Below, piece by piece: positions 25,386 to 35,277 of a stretch of 64,000 nt of DNA. Position 1 is the first letter of the stretch. Every line of letters starts with the position of its first letter. The stretch is from Pedobacter glucosidilyticus (GTDB lineage: Bacteria > Bacteroidota > Bacteroidia > Sphingobacteriales > Sphingobacteriaceae). The notes beneath the pieces were generated by a model. That model saw nothing but the letters and a program-made list of their open reading frames with translations. It was not told the DNA's origin and searched no databases. Location of the stretch: the NCBI RefSeq assembly GCF_002483235.1, contig NZ_DLHN01000021.1:261665-325664 (forward strand), in the 5' to 3' direction. A program made the translations under genes and the position numbers.

Positions 25386-25883
25386 TTATTGTTTAATGAA
25401 TTTAAGTGCTGCCGAGTTGATGCAGTATCTTAAACCTGTAGGAGCGGGGCCATCATCAAAAACATGACCTAGGTGCAAACCTGTTTTAGCTTCTATCACT
25501 TCATCTCTTACCATACCATGGCTATTATCTTTTACCCAGATAACAGCTTTATCATTGATGGGTTTGGTAAAACTTGGCCATCCGGTACCAGAGTCGAACT
25601 TGTCTTCAGAGCTAAAAAGTGGTTCTCCTGTTGCAGCACTTACGTAAATACCTTTTTCATGATTATTGTAAAACTCATTTTTAAAAGGAGGCTCGGTTCC
25701 TTTATTCACCATTATCTCAAAAGCTACCGGAGATAATATTTTTTTCCACTCGCTTTCTGTTTTTTGTACTGGAAATACTAAAGCTTTTTGATCATCCTTT
25801 TTTGAGGATGTTTGATTACTTTGACCACAAGCAGCTAAACTTAACACTGCTAAGCTAAAAACGGTTGATATAAACTTTTTCAT
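25386..25883 (-). CDS. msrB: Peptide-methionine (R)-S-oxide reductase, secreted lipoprotein
   Basis: Reduces methionine-R-sulfoxide in proteins. From ATG 25883 the product starts with a lipoprotein signal (MKKFISTVFSLAVLSLAAC), placing it in the periplasm or on a membrane. The MsrB domain shows GTEPPFKNEFYNN, KFDSGTGWPSF, LGHVFDDGPAPTGLRYC and the catalytic Cys in RYCINSAAL. The four zinc-binding Cys of many MsrB proteins are missing (YVSAATGEPLF and IEAKTGLHLGH), so it belongs to a zinc-free type. It ends 2 bases from the convergent GIY-YIG-like gene. Confidence 0.9.
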   Translation of the reverse strand: MKKFISTVFSLAVLSLAACGQSNQTSSKKDDQKALVFPVQKTESEWKKILSPVAFEIMVNKGTEPPFKNEFYNNHEKGIYVSAATGEPLFSSEDKFDSGTGWPSFTKPINDKAVIWVKDNSHGMVRDEVIEAKTGLHLGHVFDDGPAPTGLRYCINSAALKFIKQ

Positions 25884-25924
25884 ACTATCATATACGTTTA
25901 TAAGGCTATAGTAGTTTTTTTCAA

Positions 25925-28900
25925 TTACCATCCTGGCGCAAAAGCCAAACCAAATACAGGCTTTTTAATATCTACTCGGTTAAACGGAACCGCTAAGTAG
26001 GGCTCCAAAACAAAATAACCAAATACATTTACCCTAGCAGATATACCTGCACTTAAGGCTGGTACTCTTACATTTGGTTCGTAAACAGGTGCTTCAGTTT
26101 CACTATCAGTACCTATTCTACGAGGTGCTTTCCTATCCCATGCAATTCTATCCCCTTCATTCCAAGAAACTCCAGCATCAAAAAATAAGTTTAAATCAGA
26201 AAATAAAAATTTAGAAGGGAATGCAGCTAATTTTTCTGGACCGGTAAAAGGTAACCTTACTTCAAAATTAGAGATTAGCATCCTATTACCAATCAATTGG
26301 TTAATGTTAAAACCGTTTTGCTCTCCAGTTAAGTTTCTGTTATTGTAAAAACTATTGGCCTCATAACCTCTTATCAAAAATGGTAAACCAATAAATAATG
26401 GGAATAATTGGTTGTTTACATTACCTATACGGCCATATCCATAAATTCTGCCCGCAAAAGTTACTGGTTTTGCCCTTACATATTTTCTTAAATCAACAAT
26501 TGGAGCAGTAAATTGGAAAGTACCAAAATTTTGCTCTACACCAATTCTGTATCTGTAACCACCTAAAGGAGCTGCCACACCAGAAAAAGAGTTATCACCC
26601 ACTAAAGCTGTATTTAATTGGAAAACCGTAAAAGACCGTAAATTAAACCCTTGGTCTTGCAAAAATTCTTCTCTAGATACTTTTCTTCTATCCTGAAAAA
26701 TTGGGAAACCTGTATTTGGTTCATAATAAGTACTGTATCTATCCACGCGGTAAGAGTAATAAGAAGCACCAGCACCAAACTCAAAACGGGTAGTTTTAGA
26801 AAAAGGATAAGAGGTAAAACCCTGTACAGATTCTTCAAATGTTCTGATGATATCTATATATTGTTCTACAGCAGGTGTAGTACCTCCTCCATCCACAGGT
26901 AAATCAGTTAATTTAATGCCAAACAAACCAGATTGAAAAGGGATATGTGATACCGAAGCCCCCCAATTCCATCTGCTTTCTTGGTTGATATAAGCGAACT
27001 GAGCACCAAAATCGTAAATTTCTCCGTTAACTGCAGCCGCTGCAAAAATTTGATTTCTGCTCAAAATATCGCTAAAAATGGCTTGTACACCAGATTGCAT
27101 CCCTGTACCAAACCTGCTGGTTGCCACACCAACACCATTACTAGCGATGTAATCTAGTTGAAACTGAGATTTAAAAGGAATAGCTTTTACAGAGTCTACC
27201 GGTGTATCATCATAAGCTAAGAAATTATCTAAGTTTTTATTGATGATATTTACACCAACAGAACTTGGTGGAGGTAAGGTTGCTGCCGTAAAATCTACCG
27301 CATTGCTATTTACCAAAGTGCCTTTAAATTCAGTTACGTTTGCATTGTAAAGTGTATAGCGCTGAGAGCGATAATAAGAATAAACAATATCGTTGTTTTT
27401 TGAAATACTTAATGCAGGCGAACTTTCTGTTATCCCACTAATTCCTGTAAAATAATCTGTTAATTGCTCTACAGATTCTTTGGAAATGTTGTAACGGTAT
27501 AGGTTCCTAAAACCATCTCTGTTAGATAAAAAATAGATATTTCTATCATTAGCATCAAACACTGGATTTAAATTATTGGCTTTAGGAAATACATTAATAT
27601 TGGTGATTTTCTTAGTGGCAACATCTAGTACAGCTAAACTCATGCTAATAAAAGCACTTAGGTCTTTACCTAAGTTTAACCGATCTGTAGAAAAAACAAT
27701 TTTTTTACCGTCTGAGGAATAACTGGGCTGGTAATCTGTAAACTTATCATTGGTGAGCTGTGTTAATTCTTTAGTTTCTAGGTTGTAAGAGAAGAGGTCG
27801 CTTTGCCCATCCTTAAGGCCAGAGAAGGCAATTTCTTTACCCGTTGGAGACCAGTTTAAATTACCAAACTGCTCTACTTTTCCCATAGATTTTTGTAGAA
27901 CTGTTTTCCCATCATCAATATCAATGATGATGAGTTTATTTCTGCCTTCTGAGAATGCACTAAAGGCAAATTGTTTACTATCCGGCGACCATGAACCTGC
28001 GGATTCTATATAGTTAAACTCATCAATATGGCTGTTTTTAATTTTAGAGGTTAACTTCCTGATGATTTTTCCTGTCTTGGCATCTGCAAGAAATAAATCA
28101 ATAGAAAAGAGTTCTTTTTCTGAAAGGAAGACCACATATTTTCCATCAGGACTGATAGCTGGCGATAAATTCATGTCGCCACCATTTTCATTATCAATCA
28201 GTTTGGTACCTATGGGTTTTTGCGTAGTATCTTTTAAATAGGGGGTATAAGCGTTTTCTAAAGAGCTTTTCCATAAGCTGGAAAGTGTTTTTTCATCGTA
28301 ACCAAAAGTTCTTCTGATTGCCATTTCATAACCAAACTTTGCTGTAGATTTAAAAAAAGGCATAATGATGGTGTCTCCGTAAGTAGATCCTATAAAAGCC
28401 CAAAAGGCTTGTCCATAGCGGTAAGGGAAATATTTACTGTTGGTTGTTAAATCTCTTAATGTTGGAATGTCTTTATTTAGCACAGCATCACGCATCCACA
28501 TGGCCGTGTTGGCATCAACTTTACCTAAAGAAAGGTACTCTGCCATACCCTCAACCATCCATAAAGGTAAATTCCCAATATTTTCAAGTTGGGTAGAATC
28601 TCCTTCTATTAAAGAATGGTATTGGAAAGCATGAACCAACTCATGCCCAAGTACGTGTCTGGTTTGGAAATTACTTTCTTGAATAGGCATGAAAACCCTA
28701 TTTTTTAAACCTTCGGTTACCCCACCTGTACCTACACCAATTTCAGAGTTGATGATGGTTGTTTGTTGAAATTCTGGTGAATTTCCGTAAAGGATAATGG
28801 GGTTAGGACGTTTAAAAGTATCTCTGAAAACTTGTTGGTGTAAAGCATACCAGGCTTCACTCTCTTTAGCGAAATTTTTAATTAAGCTATCATTTTCTGT

Positions 28901-29077
28901 ATAGTAATAGAGATGGAAATGTGGAGTTTCATAAACCTTAAATTTAAGATTTTTATACCTTACTTTGTTTTGCCCGAAGTATTGTGCTTGCGCATTTCCT
29001 GCAAACAATAAGAATAAGAAGCTAAAATAAATGGTAGTGTAAATTTTAGCTTTATTAAATTTTACATTCTTTGTCAT
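25925..29077 (-). CDS. Secreted protein: M-type metalloprotease-like domain + TolB-like beta-propeller + outer-membrane barrel
   Basis: A 1050-residue exported protein with a signal peptide (about 1-32, ending NAQAQ). Three parts are visible. Residues about 50-280 are a peptidase-MA-like domain with the gluzincin motif HELVH (His145 and His149) in HVLGHELVHAFQYHS. Residues about 295-600 contain PD40/TolB-type propeller repeats such as SPDGKYVVFLSE and SPTGKEIAFSG. Residues about 640-1050 are a BamA-like surface-antigen beta-barrel ending in an aromatic residue (FGLAFAPGW). A cell-surface enzyme anchored by its own barrel is inferred; the substrate is unknown. Confidence 0.8.
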   Translation of the reverse strand: MTKNVKFNKAKIYTTIYFSFLFLLFAGNAQAQYFGQNKVRYKNLKFKVYETPHFHLYYYTENDSLIKNFAKESEAWYALHQQVFRDTFKRPNPIILYGNSPEFQQTTIINSEIGVGTGGVTEGLKNRVFMPIQESNFQTRHVLGHELVHAFQYHSLIEGDSTQLENIGNLPLWMVEGMAEYLSLGKVDANTAMWMRDAVLNKDIPTLRDLTTNSKYFPYRYGQAFWAFIGSTYGDTIIMPFFKSTAKFGYEMAIRRTFGYDEKTLSSLWKSSLENAYTPYLKDTTQKPIGTKLIDNENGGDMNLSPAISPDGKYVVFLSEKELFSIDLFLADAKTGKIIRKLTSKIKNSHIDEFNYIESAGSWSPDSKQFAFSAFSEGRNKLIIIDIDDGKTVLQKSMGKVEQFGNLNWSPTGKEIAFSGLKDGQSDLFSYNLETKELTQLTNDKFTDYQPSYSSDGKKIVFSTDRLNLGKDLSAFISMSLAVLDVATKKITNINVFPKANNLNPVFDANDRNIYFLSNRDGFRNLYRYNISKESVEQLTDYFTGISGITESSPALSISKNNDIVYSYYRSQRYTLYNANVTEFKGTLVNSNAVDFTAATLPPPSSVGVNIINKNLDNFLAYDDTPVDSVKAIPFKSQFQLDYIASNGVGVATSRFGTGMQSGVQAIFSDILSRNQIFAAAAVNGEIYDFGAQFAYINQESRWNWGASVSHIPFQSGLFGIKLTDLPVDGGGTTPAVEQYIDIIRTFEESVQGFTSYPFSKTTRFEFGAGASYYSYRVDRYSTYYEPNTGFPIFQDRRKVSREEFLQDQGFNLRSFTVFQLNTALVGDNSFSGVAAPLGGYRYRIGVEQNFGTFQFTAPIVDLRKYVRAKPVTFAGRIYGYGRIGNVNNQLFPLFIGLPFLIRGYEANSFYNNRNLTGEQNGFNINQLIGNRMLISNFEVRLPFTGPEKLAAFPSKFLFSDLNLFFDAGVSWNEGDRIAWDRKAPRRIGTDSETEAPVYEPNVRVPALSAGISARVNVFGYFVLEPYLAVPFNRVDIKKPVFGLAFAPGW

Positions 29078-29116
29078 GGTATGGAGCTATAAATCTTAAT
29101 CGTTTTTATGGATGAT

Positions 29117-31573
29117 TTACTCTTTTTCTTCTTTTCTTTTTTCTCTCTGTAGCTTTCTCTCTTCTTTTTTACTTAAAGGAGCTTCTGTCTCTTGCTTCTG
29201 AGTTACTCCTTGTTTAACATCAGGAGCTTTATTCTGGTTTTTATTTTCGGTTTTTATTTCCGTTTCAGCATTTTGTTCTTGGTTTTGTTGCGCCTCAGGA
29301 TTTTCTATTTCCATCAACATCAATGAATCTACTGCTAAACTATCTGTACTACTGGTGTCTACCACAATTCTTGGACTTGGACATATATAAGTACGAGTTA
29401 TTTCTACATCTGGTTTAGGGAAAGGGCCTAAGGTAATACCTGTCTTAGCATCACGGTAAACTTTTTCCATAAACTTAGCAAAAATAGGTAAGGCTGTTCT
29501 GGAGCCTTCGCCTGTTTGCGAATCTTTAAAATGTATACTTCTATCATCAGCACCTACCCAAACACCAGTTACCAAATCTTTGGTGATACCCATATACCAT
29601 CCATCAACATAGTCTGATGATGTACCTGTTTTACCGCCTATTTGGTTGTTTTTCTTCCATAAATCCCATTCCCATAAGGCTTGTGATGTACCTCCGGGTT
29701 CTTCCATACTGCCTCTAAACATGTAAAGCATTAACCAAGCTATTTCTTCGCTTAACACCTGTGTGTGTTTTGCTTTAAATTCTTCGATGATATTACCATC
29801 TAAATCGGTGATTTTCTCAACCAAAATAGGGTCTACCCTTTTTCCTTTATTTAAAAAAGTACCATAAGCCCTCACCATTTCATATACGCTAACATCATTA
29901 GAACCTAAGCTTACAGAGGGTACGGATTGTAGTTTACTTTCGATACCACATTCATGTGCTAATTCTACTACTTTATCCCAGCCTACTTGTTCTGTAATTT
30001 GTGCGGTGATAGAGTTTACTGATTTTCCCATAGCCCATCTTAAAGACATTTCTCTGTAAGAGAAATTATAATCAGCATTTTTAGGTTCCCAAACTTCAGT
30101 TTTAGAGCCTATTTTATATTCTATTTTAACAGGTTTATCGGTAAACTTATCGCAAGGGTTTAAGCCGCTTTCTAATGCTGCCAAATAGGCAAAAGGTTTA
30201 AAGGTAGAGCCTGCCTGACGTTTGGATTGTTTTACATGGTCGTACTTGAAATAGTTGTAATTATCACCACCTACCCAAACTTTAATTTTGCCAGAAAATG
30301 GATCTAAAGTCATCATACCTGTATTTAGCATTTTGGCGTAATAGGTTAAAGAGTCTATGGTAGAAAACTCAACCTCTTTATCGCCATCCCAGGTAAAGAC
30401 AGTCATCTTTTTAGGTTTGTTTAAGTAGTAATCTATAGAGTCGCGATTATTTTTATGACGTTTTTTAAAGTCTGCATACCAAGGCAGTTTTTGTAGGTTA
30501 TTTTCTATAAAATTAGGAATAACATTTCCTTCAGAGTCTCGCCAAGGTTCTTCATCTCCCCAAACATTATTAAACCTTCTTTGCAGTATTTTCATGTGGT
30601 CTTGTACAGCTTCCTCAGCATATTTTTGCAACCTAGAATCTATAGTGGTATAAATTTTTAAGCCATCTTCATATAAATCATAGCCATTTTCATCACACCA
30701 TTCTTGTAACCATTTAGCAACAGCCGTTCTCAAATAAGAGTCGCCATCGTTTTTACCCGTATCTTTACCTAAATTAAGTTTTAAAGGCTTTTTTACGATC
30801 TTTTGGTAAGTAGCATCATTTATATAATCGTACTTAAGCATTTGTGCCAAAACCACGTTTCTTCTGTCTAAAGCTTTTTCAGGGTTTTTAATAGGGTTAT
30901 AGGTTGATGTTGCTTTAAGCATCCCTACCAACAGGGCTGATTCTTCTAGCTTAACTTTATCAACAGCTTTATTAAAATAATGCTTTGCTGCGGTGTTAAT
31001 CCCATAAGAATTATTACCAAAAGGTACGGTATTAAGGTACATCGTGATGATATCTTCCTTAGAATAATTAGCTTCTAACTTATAGGCAGTTAACCATTCT
31101 TTAAATTTAGAAACCAATGTTCTTACTACCGGGATATGTTTGATAAAACCTTGAGATTTATTGTTACGAGTGCGATATAAGTTTTTTGCCAATTGCTGTG
31201 TGATTGTACTTCCGCCACGTTTATCTCCGGTAACGGTAGAAATGATGCCCGAGCCTATAGAAAGAAAATCAACTCCAGAATGTTTGTAAAACCTGGCATC
31301 TTCTGTCGCTATTAAAGCGTTTACAATGGTGCTATCTATCTGATTAAAGTTAACCGGTGTGCGGTTTTCTTTATAATATTTACCAATTAACTTACCGTCC
31401 GAATAATAAACTTCTGAGGATAGGCTTAACGAGGGGAAATTTATATCTTTTTTTGCAGGCGAGTATCCAAAAAGCCATAAAAAATTAAGTTCTACTGCAC
31501 AAATAAAAATAATAAGTAAATAAATAATAATACTAAAGTATCTGAGAGGCTTATTGGGTATTTCTTTAAACAT
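29117..31573 (-). CDS. Penicillin-binding protein 1A (bifunctional transglycosylase/transpeptidase)
   Basis: A class A PBP of 818 residues from ATG 31573. One N-terminal membrane helix (about 12-35) is followed by the GT51 glycosyltransferase with ATEDARFYKHSGVD, GGSTITQQLAKN and the RTRNNKSQGF region. The transpeptidase domain has the three catalytic motifs: SxxK in AGSTFKPF, SxN in KSVNS and KTGTS. The C-terminal tail (about 750-818) is disordered and charged, rich in Gln, Lys and Glu. It polymerises and cross-links peptidoglycan. A TTG 45 bases upstream is in frame but would place extra residues before the usual short cytoplasmic segment. Confidence 0.94.
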   Translation of the reverse strand: MFKEIPNKPLRYFSIIIYLLIIFICAVELNFLWLFGYSPAKKDINFPSLSLSSEVYYSDGKLIGKYYKENRTPVNFNQIDSTIVNALIATEDARFYKHSGVDFLSIGSGIISTVTGDKRGGSTITQQLAKNLYRTRNNKSQGFIKHIPVVRTLVSKFKEWLTAYKLEANYSKEDIITMYLNTVPFGNNSYGINTAAKHYFNKAVDKVKLEESALLVGMLKATSTYNPIKNPEKALDRRNVVLAQMLKYDYINDATYQKIVKKPLKLNLGKDTGKNDGDSYLRTAVAKWLQEWCDENGYDLYEDGLKIYTTIDSRLQKYAEEAVQDHMKILQRRFNNVWGDEEPWRDSEGNVIPNFIENNLQKLPWYADFKKRHKNNRDSIDYYLNKPKKMTVFTWDGDKEVEFSTIDSLTYYAKMLNTGMMTLDPFSGKIKVWVGGDNYNYFKYDHVKQSKRQAGSTFKPFAYLAALESGLNPCDKFTDKPVKIEYKIGSKTEVWEPKNADYNFSYREMSLRWAMGKSVNSITAQITEQVGWDKVVELAHECGIESKLQSVPSVSLGSNDVSVYEMVRAYGTFLNKGKRVDPILVEKITDLDGNIIEEFKAKHTQVLSEEIAWLMLYMFRGSMEEPGGTSQALWEWDLWKKNNQIGGKTGTSSDYVDGWYMGITKDLVTGVWVGADDRSIHFKDSQTGEGSRTALPIFAKFMEKVYRDAKTGITLGPFPKPDVEITRTYICPSPRIVVDTSSTDSLAVDSLMLMEIENPEAQQNQEQNAETEIKTENKNQNKAPDVKQGVTQKQETEAPLSKKEERKLQREKRKEEKE

Positions 31574-31686
31574 ATATAAAGATGAAAAAAAGATGCTTTG
31601 ATTTATAAATAGCTGCAAAAATAATTAGCCAGCAGATTAAAACGCTAAATTATGGCTAAAATTTTAGTTTGCTAACATTTTATGTG

Positions 31687-32463
31687 TTAAATCAAGTTAA
31701 AATCATCGGCATCTTTTAAGAAAGGCATTTCTGCTCTCACTCTTTCTACTTCGGCTTTATTCATGCTAAAGGTATAAAGGTCTTCTTCATCTCTTTTATA
31801 ATAGATAACATCGCCAGCCGGACTTAAACAGGTGGTATCTCCGCTATAGTAAATTTGTTTACCATCATAACCAACACGGTTTAAAGCGATGATAAACGCC
31901 TGGTTTTCTATGGCTCTGGCAGGAATTAACATGCGCCAGTGTTGTGCCCTTCGCTCGGGCCAGTTGGCTACTACCAAAAGCAAATCATATTGCTCTTGAT
32001 GATTTCTTAACCATACAGGGAAACGTAGATCGTAACAAATGGCTAACCTTATTTTCCAACCTTTAAGTTCTACAACTACCTGCTTATGGCCGGCCGTATA
32101 GGTTTTGTCTTCCTCTGCCAAACCAAAAAGGTGCTTTTTATCATAAGTTTCGTAGCTGCCGTCAGGGCGCATCCAAACCATACGATTATAAAAATTACTA
32201 TTTTCTTCTATAATTAAACTTCCGGTAATAACGGCGTTAAATTTTTTGGCCGTATCTCGCATCCAGCTTACGGTTTTACCATCCATTTTTTCTGCATTTT
32301 CAACAGCATTCATGGTAAAACCGGTATTAAACATTTCTGGTAATACAATTAAATCCGTACGCTCTCTAATGTCAGATAGCTTTAAGCTTATGTTTTGGAG
32401 GTTTTTTGCAGCATTTTCCCAAAATAAATAGGCTTGTAAGAGCGTAACTTTTAATTGTTCCAT
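31687..32463 (-). CDS. Nitrilase-superfamily amidase (omega-amidase type)
   Basis: A 258-residue carbon-nitrogen hydrolase with the Glu-Lys-Cys triad: Glu in LPEMFNTGF, Lys in YDKKHLF and Cys in LAICYDLRFPVW. The sequence resembles YafV/Nit2-like omega-amidases, which remove the amide from 2-oxoglutaramate or 2-oxosuccinamate. Only 3 bases separate it from the upstream aminotransferase gene, the partner that makes such oxo-amides, so the pair probably forms a glutamine-transaminase/omega-amidase route used in methionine salvage. Confidence 0.88.
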   Translation of the reverse strand: MEQLKVTLLQAYLFWENAAKNLQNISLKLSDIRERTDLIVLPEMFNTGFTMNAVENAEKMDGKTVSWMRDTAKKFNAVITGSLIIEENSNFYNRMVWMRPDGSYETYDKKHLFGLAEEDKTYTAGHKQVVVELKGWKIRLAICYDLRFPVWLRNHQEQYDLLLVVANWPERRAQHWRMLIPARAIENQAFIIALNRVGYDGKQIYYSGDTTCLSPAGDVIYYKRDEEDLYTFSMNKAEVERVRAEMPFLKDADDFNLI

Positions 32464-32466
32464 CGT

Positions 32467-33612
32467 TTAAATTTTTATAAGGTTATGAACGGCTTTTTCT
32501 AAAGTTTCTTGCTTTTTCGCAAAACATAACCTCAGGGTTTTGTAATCCGTAGATTTTGAATAAAACGGAGAAGCTGGTATAGTAGCTACTTGATATTCTG
32601 TTAATAGTTTCTTAGCCATGTCTGTATCTTTGTCAAAAGATATCTTCTCGTAGCTAACCATTTGGAAATAAGAACCTTCACAAGGTAGCAAAGTTAATTT
32701 TGTTTCTGATAGTAATTTTCTAAAATAGTCTCTTTTTTCTTGGTAAAACTGGGTTAAACCTAAATAAACGTCTGGTTTTTGCATATAGGTATGGATAGCA
32801 TGCTGCATAGGTGTATTTACAGAAAATACTTGGAACTGATGCACTTTTCTAAATTCTTTCATCAAGGCTTCCGGGGCGCAGCAATAGCCAATTTTCCAAC
32901 CTGTGGTATGAAAAAGTTTTCCAAAACTAGCTGTAATAAAGGTTCTTTCTTTCAGTTCTGGATAAGCTGCCAAGCTTAAATGTTTTTTTCCATCATAAAC
33001 TAAGTGCTCATAAACCTCATCACTTACAATCATAATATCTGTATTTCTGGTGATATTGATGAGTTCTTTGATGTCATTATCCTGAAGTATTCTGCCTGTA
33101 GGATTATGTGGCGAGTTGATGATGATCATTTTGGTGTTGGCAGAAACCAGCTTCTTTACAGTACTCCAATCAATCTCATAAGTGGGCGGCACCATTTCAT
33201 AAGCCTTAACCAAACCCCCTAATAGCCTCACAACAGGCGCATAAGCATCATAAGCTGGCTCAAAAATAATGACTTCATCATTTGGCCTTAAAATAGCGGT
33301 AATGGCTGTGAAAATAGCTTGTGTGCCTCCGGCGGTAATGGTTATTTCTGTCTCTGGATGATAGTAAGATTGGTGAGCATTTTCAATTTTATGACTTAGC
33401 GTTTCTCTCAAAGCTAACAAACCAGGCATAGGAGCATACTGGTTATTACCTTTTTTCATTTCTTTAAAAACCAGTTCTTTGAGCTTTTCATCACAATCAA
33501 AATCCGGAAAACCTTGAGATAAGTTAATGGCTTGATGCTCTTTAGCCAGAGCACTCATCACAGAAAAAATAGTTGTAGTAACGTTGGGTAACTTTGAAAT
33601 AATATTAATCAC
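32467..33612 (-). CDS. PLP-dependent aminotransferase, methionine/glutamine type (YbdL-like)
   Basis: A class I/II aminotransferase of about 381 residues. Motifs: NLSQGFPDFDCDE, ITAGGTQAIFTAI, NSPHNPTGRILQ, the PLP Asp-Tyr region VSDEVYEHLVYDG, the Schiff-base Lys in SFGKLFHTTGWKIGY and the C-terminal LRLCFAKK. This pattern fits methionine aminotransferase/kynurenine aminotransferase-like enzymes, which use glutamine to regenerate methionine from its keto acid. The start is taken as GTG at 33612 (MINIISKLPN); an upstream TTG at 33636 is also in frame. Operon with the omega-amidase. Confidence 0.9.
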   Translation of the reverse strand: MINIISKLPNVTTTIFSVMSALAKEHQAINLSQGFPDFDCDEKLKELVFKEMKKGNNQYAPMPGLLALRETLSHKIENAHQSYYHPETEITITAGGTQAIFTAITAILRPNDEVIIFEPAYDAYAPVVRLLGGLVKAYEMVPPTYEIDWSTVKKLVSANTKMIIINSPHNPTGRILQDNDIKELINITRNTDIMIVSDEVYEHLVYDGKKHLSLAAYPELKERTFITASFGKLFHTTGWKIGYCCAPEALMKEFRKVHQFQVFSVNTPMQHAIHTYMQKPDVYLGLTQFYQEKRDYFRKLLSETKLTLLPCEGSYFQMVSYEKISFDKDTDMAKKLLTEYQVATIPASPFYSKSTDYKTLRLCFAKKQETLEKAVHNLIKI

Positions 33613-33701
33613 GAGCTTTAAATTAGAACATCCCAAAATAATATTATTTTTAAACTAACAGAAACCTAATCTTTTTGTTATAGAAGAATTATTTTTAATA
33701 C

Positions 33702-34481
33702 ATGGACAATACCATCAGTTACCAATCTAAGGCAAATAAACTATTCCTCATTTTGGGAGGCTTCTTTATTGCCAATGCTATTTTGGCCGAATTTATAGGT
33801 GTAAAAATATTCTCCGTAGAAGAATCTATAGGCTTAAAAAAGTTCGATATTGACCTTTTTGGGGTAGAGGGCTTGTCTTTTAACATGTCGGCCGGAGTGC
33901 TCAATTGGCCTTTTGTATTTATCATGACAGATATCATTAATGAATATTATGGTGTTAAAGGCGTTAAATTTCTATCTTATTTAGGAGCTGCTTTAATAGC
34001 CTTTGCCTTCTTAATGGTAGGTTTTGCTATGTCTTTAAATCCGGCCGATTTCTGGTTATTACAAAATATTAACGGCGAAGCTTTAAATATGAACAATGCT
34101 TTTTCTGCTATTTTTGGTCAGGGTATGTGGATTATTGTGGGCTCAATAACTGCATTTTTAATAGGACAGGTAGCAGATGTAACCATTTTTCATAAAATAA
34201 AGAAACTTACTGGCGAGCGTAATTTATGGTTAAGAGCCACCGGTTCTACCTTAGTTTCGCAACTGATAGATAGCTTTGTGGTTATTTTTATTGCCTTTTA
34301 CCTCAACCCACAATACAGTTGGAGCTGGCAAATGGTAGCCGCAATAGGTTTGGTAAATTACACCTACAAATTTATAGTTGCCCTCTTGTTAACCCCTATC
34401 TTATATGTTTTACATAGTGTTATAGATAAGTATTTGGGGAAAGATTTGGCGCAGCAATTGATAGCCAAAGCAGCCCAATAG
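33702..34481 (+). CDS. Queuosine precursor transporter (YhhQ/DUF165 family)
   Basis: A 259-residue inner-membrane protein with about six helices. Features of the VUT_1/YhhQ family are visible: FIMTDIINEYYGVKG with the conserved Asp and Glu in the membrane, IVGSITAFLIGQVADVTIFHKIKKLTG, and RATGSTLVSQLIDSFVVIFIAF. Members import preQ0, preQ1 or queuine. The strain also encodes QueA, so salvage of preQ1 for tRNA modification is a coherent role. It is divergent from the aminotransferase gene and 18 bases upstream of a PAP2 phosphatase gene. Confidence 0.9.
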   Translation: MDNTISYQSKANKLFLILGGFFIANAILAEFIGVKIFSVEESIGLKKFDIDLFGVEGLSFNMSAGVLNWPFVFIMTDIINEYYGVKGVKFLSYLGAALIAFAFLMVGFAMSLNPADFWLLQNINGEALNMNNAFSAIFGQGMWIIVGSITAFLIGQVADVTIFHKIKKLTGERNLWLRATGSTLVSQLIDSFVVIFIAFYLNPQYSWSWQMVAAIGLVNYTYKFIVALLLTPILYVLHSVIDKYLGKDLAQQLIAKAAQ

Positions 34482-34499
34482 CTTTCTTTATATTTTAAG

Positions 34500-35183
34500 A
34501 TGATTAAACATACTTATCAAAAGTTGCTTAAATCCTTTCTGCTGCTTTTCTCAGAAACAGCAATGCTGTTTTTATTGTTGTTTACAGCACTCATCATTTT
34601 TTTATTTACCGCTAAAATGATATTTATTGATGAGCGCCTCGAATTAGATTTCTACATTTTTAAGCTATTATCTACTTACGTAAACCCCACAAATACAGCA
34701 ATCATGCTTTTTTTTACGCAATTGGGCAGCTCGGTAGTCATCACTACAGGTAATGTATTGCTAACTTCTTATTTCCTCTTTTTAAAAAAACGACACTGGT
34801 TTGCTTTAAAAGTACCCGCAGTATCTTTAAGTAGTTTGGCTTTAATGCTCAGTTTAAAAAGCCTCTTCAACAGACCAAGACCGCTATCGCCTTTGCTTTA
34901 TCAGGAGCTAGGCTTAAGTTTTCCTAGCGGACATGCTTTAAGTGCTGTAACATTTTATGGTTTAATAGTTTATATAATCTCCATCAGCAGCCTCACCAAA
35001 CAAACAAAATTCATCATCAACAGCCTTTTGGTTGTCATCATCTTTATGGTTGGCTTAAGCAGAATATACCTGAGGGTACATTATACCAGTGATGTAATTG
35101 CCGGTTTTTGTGCCGGTGTATTATGGCTGTGGTTAGCTATTAAAATATTAAATGGTGTAGAAAATTTCAAATCGGCTGGTTAA
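34500..35183 (+). CDS. PAP2-family membrane phosphatase
   Basis: A 227-residue membrane protein with about five helices and the three PAP2 motifs: KSLFNRPRP (KxxxxxxRP), SFPSGHALSAV (PSGH) and RIYLRVHYTSDVIAG (SRxxxxxHxxxD). Such enzymes dephosphorylate lipid phosphates such as undecaprenyl pyrophosphate, phosphatidylglycerol phosphate or phosphatidic acid at the outer face of the inner membrane. The motif spacing fits the BcrC/PgpB-like group, but the substrate cannot be set. Probably cotranscribed with the transporter gene upstream. Confidence 0.9.
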   Translation: MIKHTYQKLLKSFLLLFSETAMLFLLLFTALIIFLFTAKMIFIDERLELDFYIFKLLSTYVNPTNTAIMLFFTQLGSSVVITTGNVLLTSYFLFLKKRHWFALKVPAVSLSSLALMLSLKSLFNRPRPLSPLLYQELGLSFPSGHALSAVTFYGLIVYIISISSLTKQTKFIINSLLVVIIFMVGLSRIYLRVHYTSDVIAGFCAGVLWLWLAIKILNGVENFKSAG

Positions 35184-35277
35184 TATGGTTAGTAGTGAAA
35201 TCATCTAAAAAGCCACTACCGGTATTATTGTTTCTGCTTTATTGCCATTATTTAACACTTTCTCAGGTTTCATCCGG

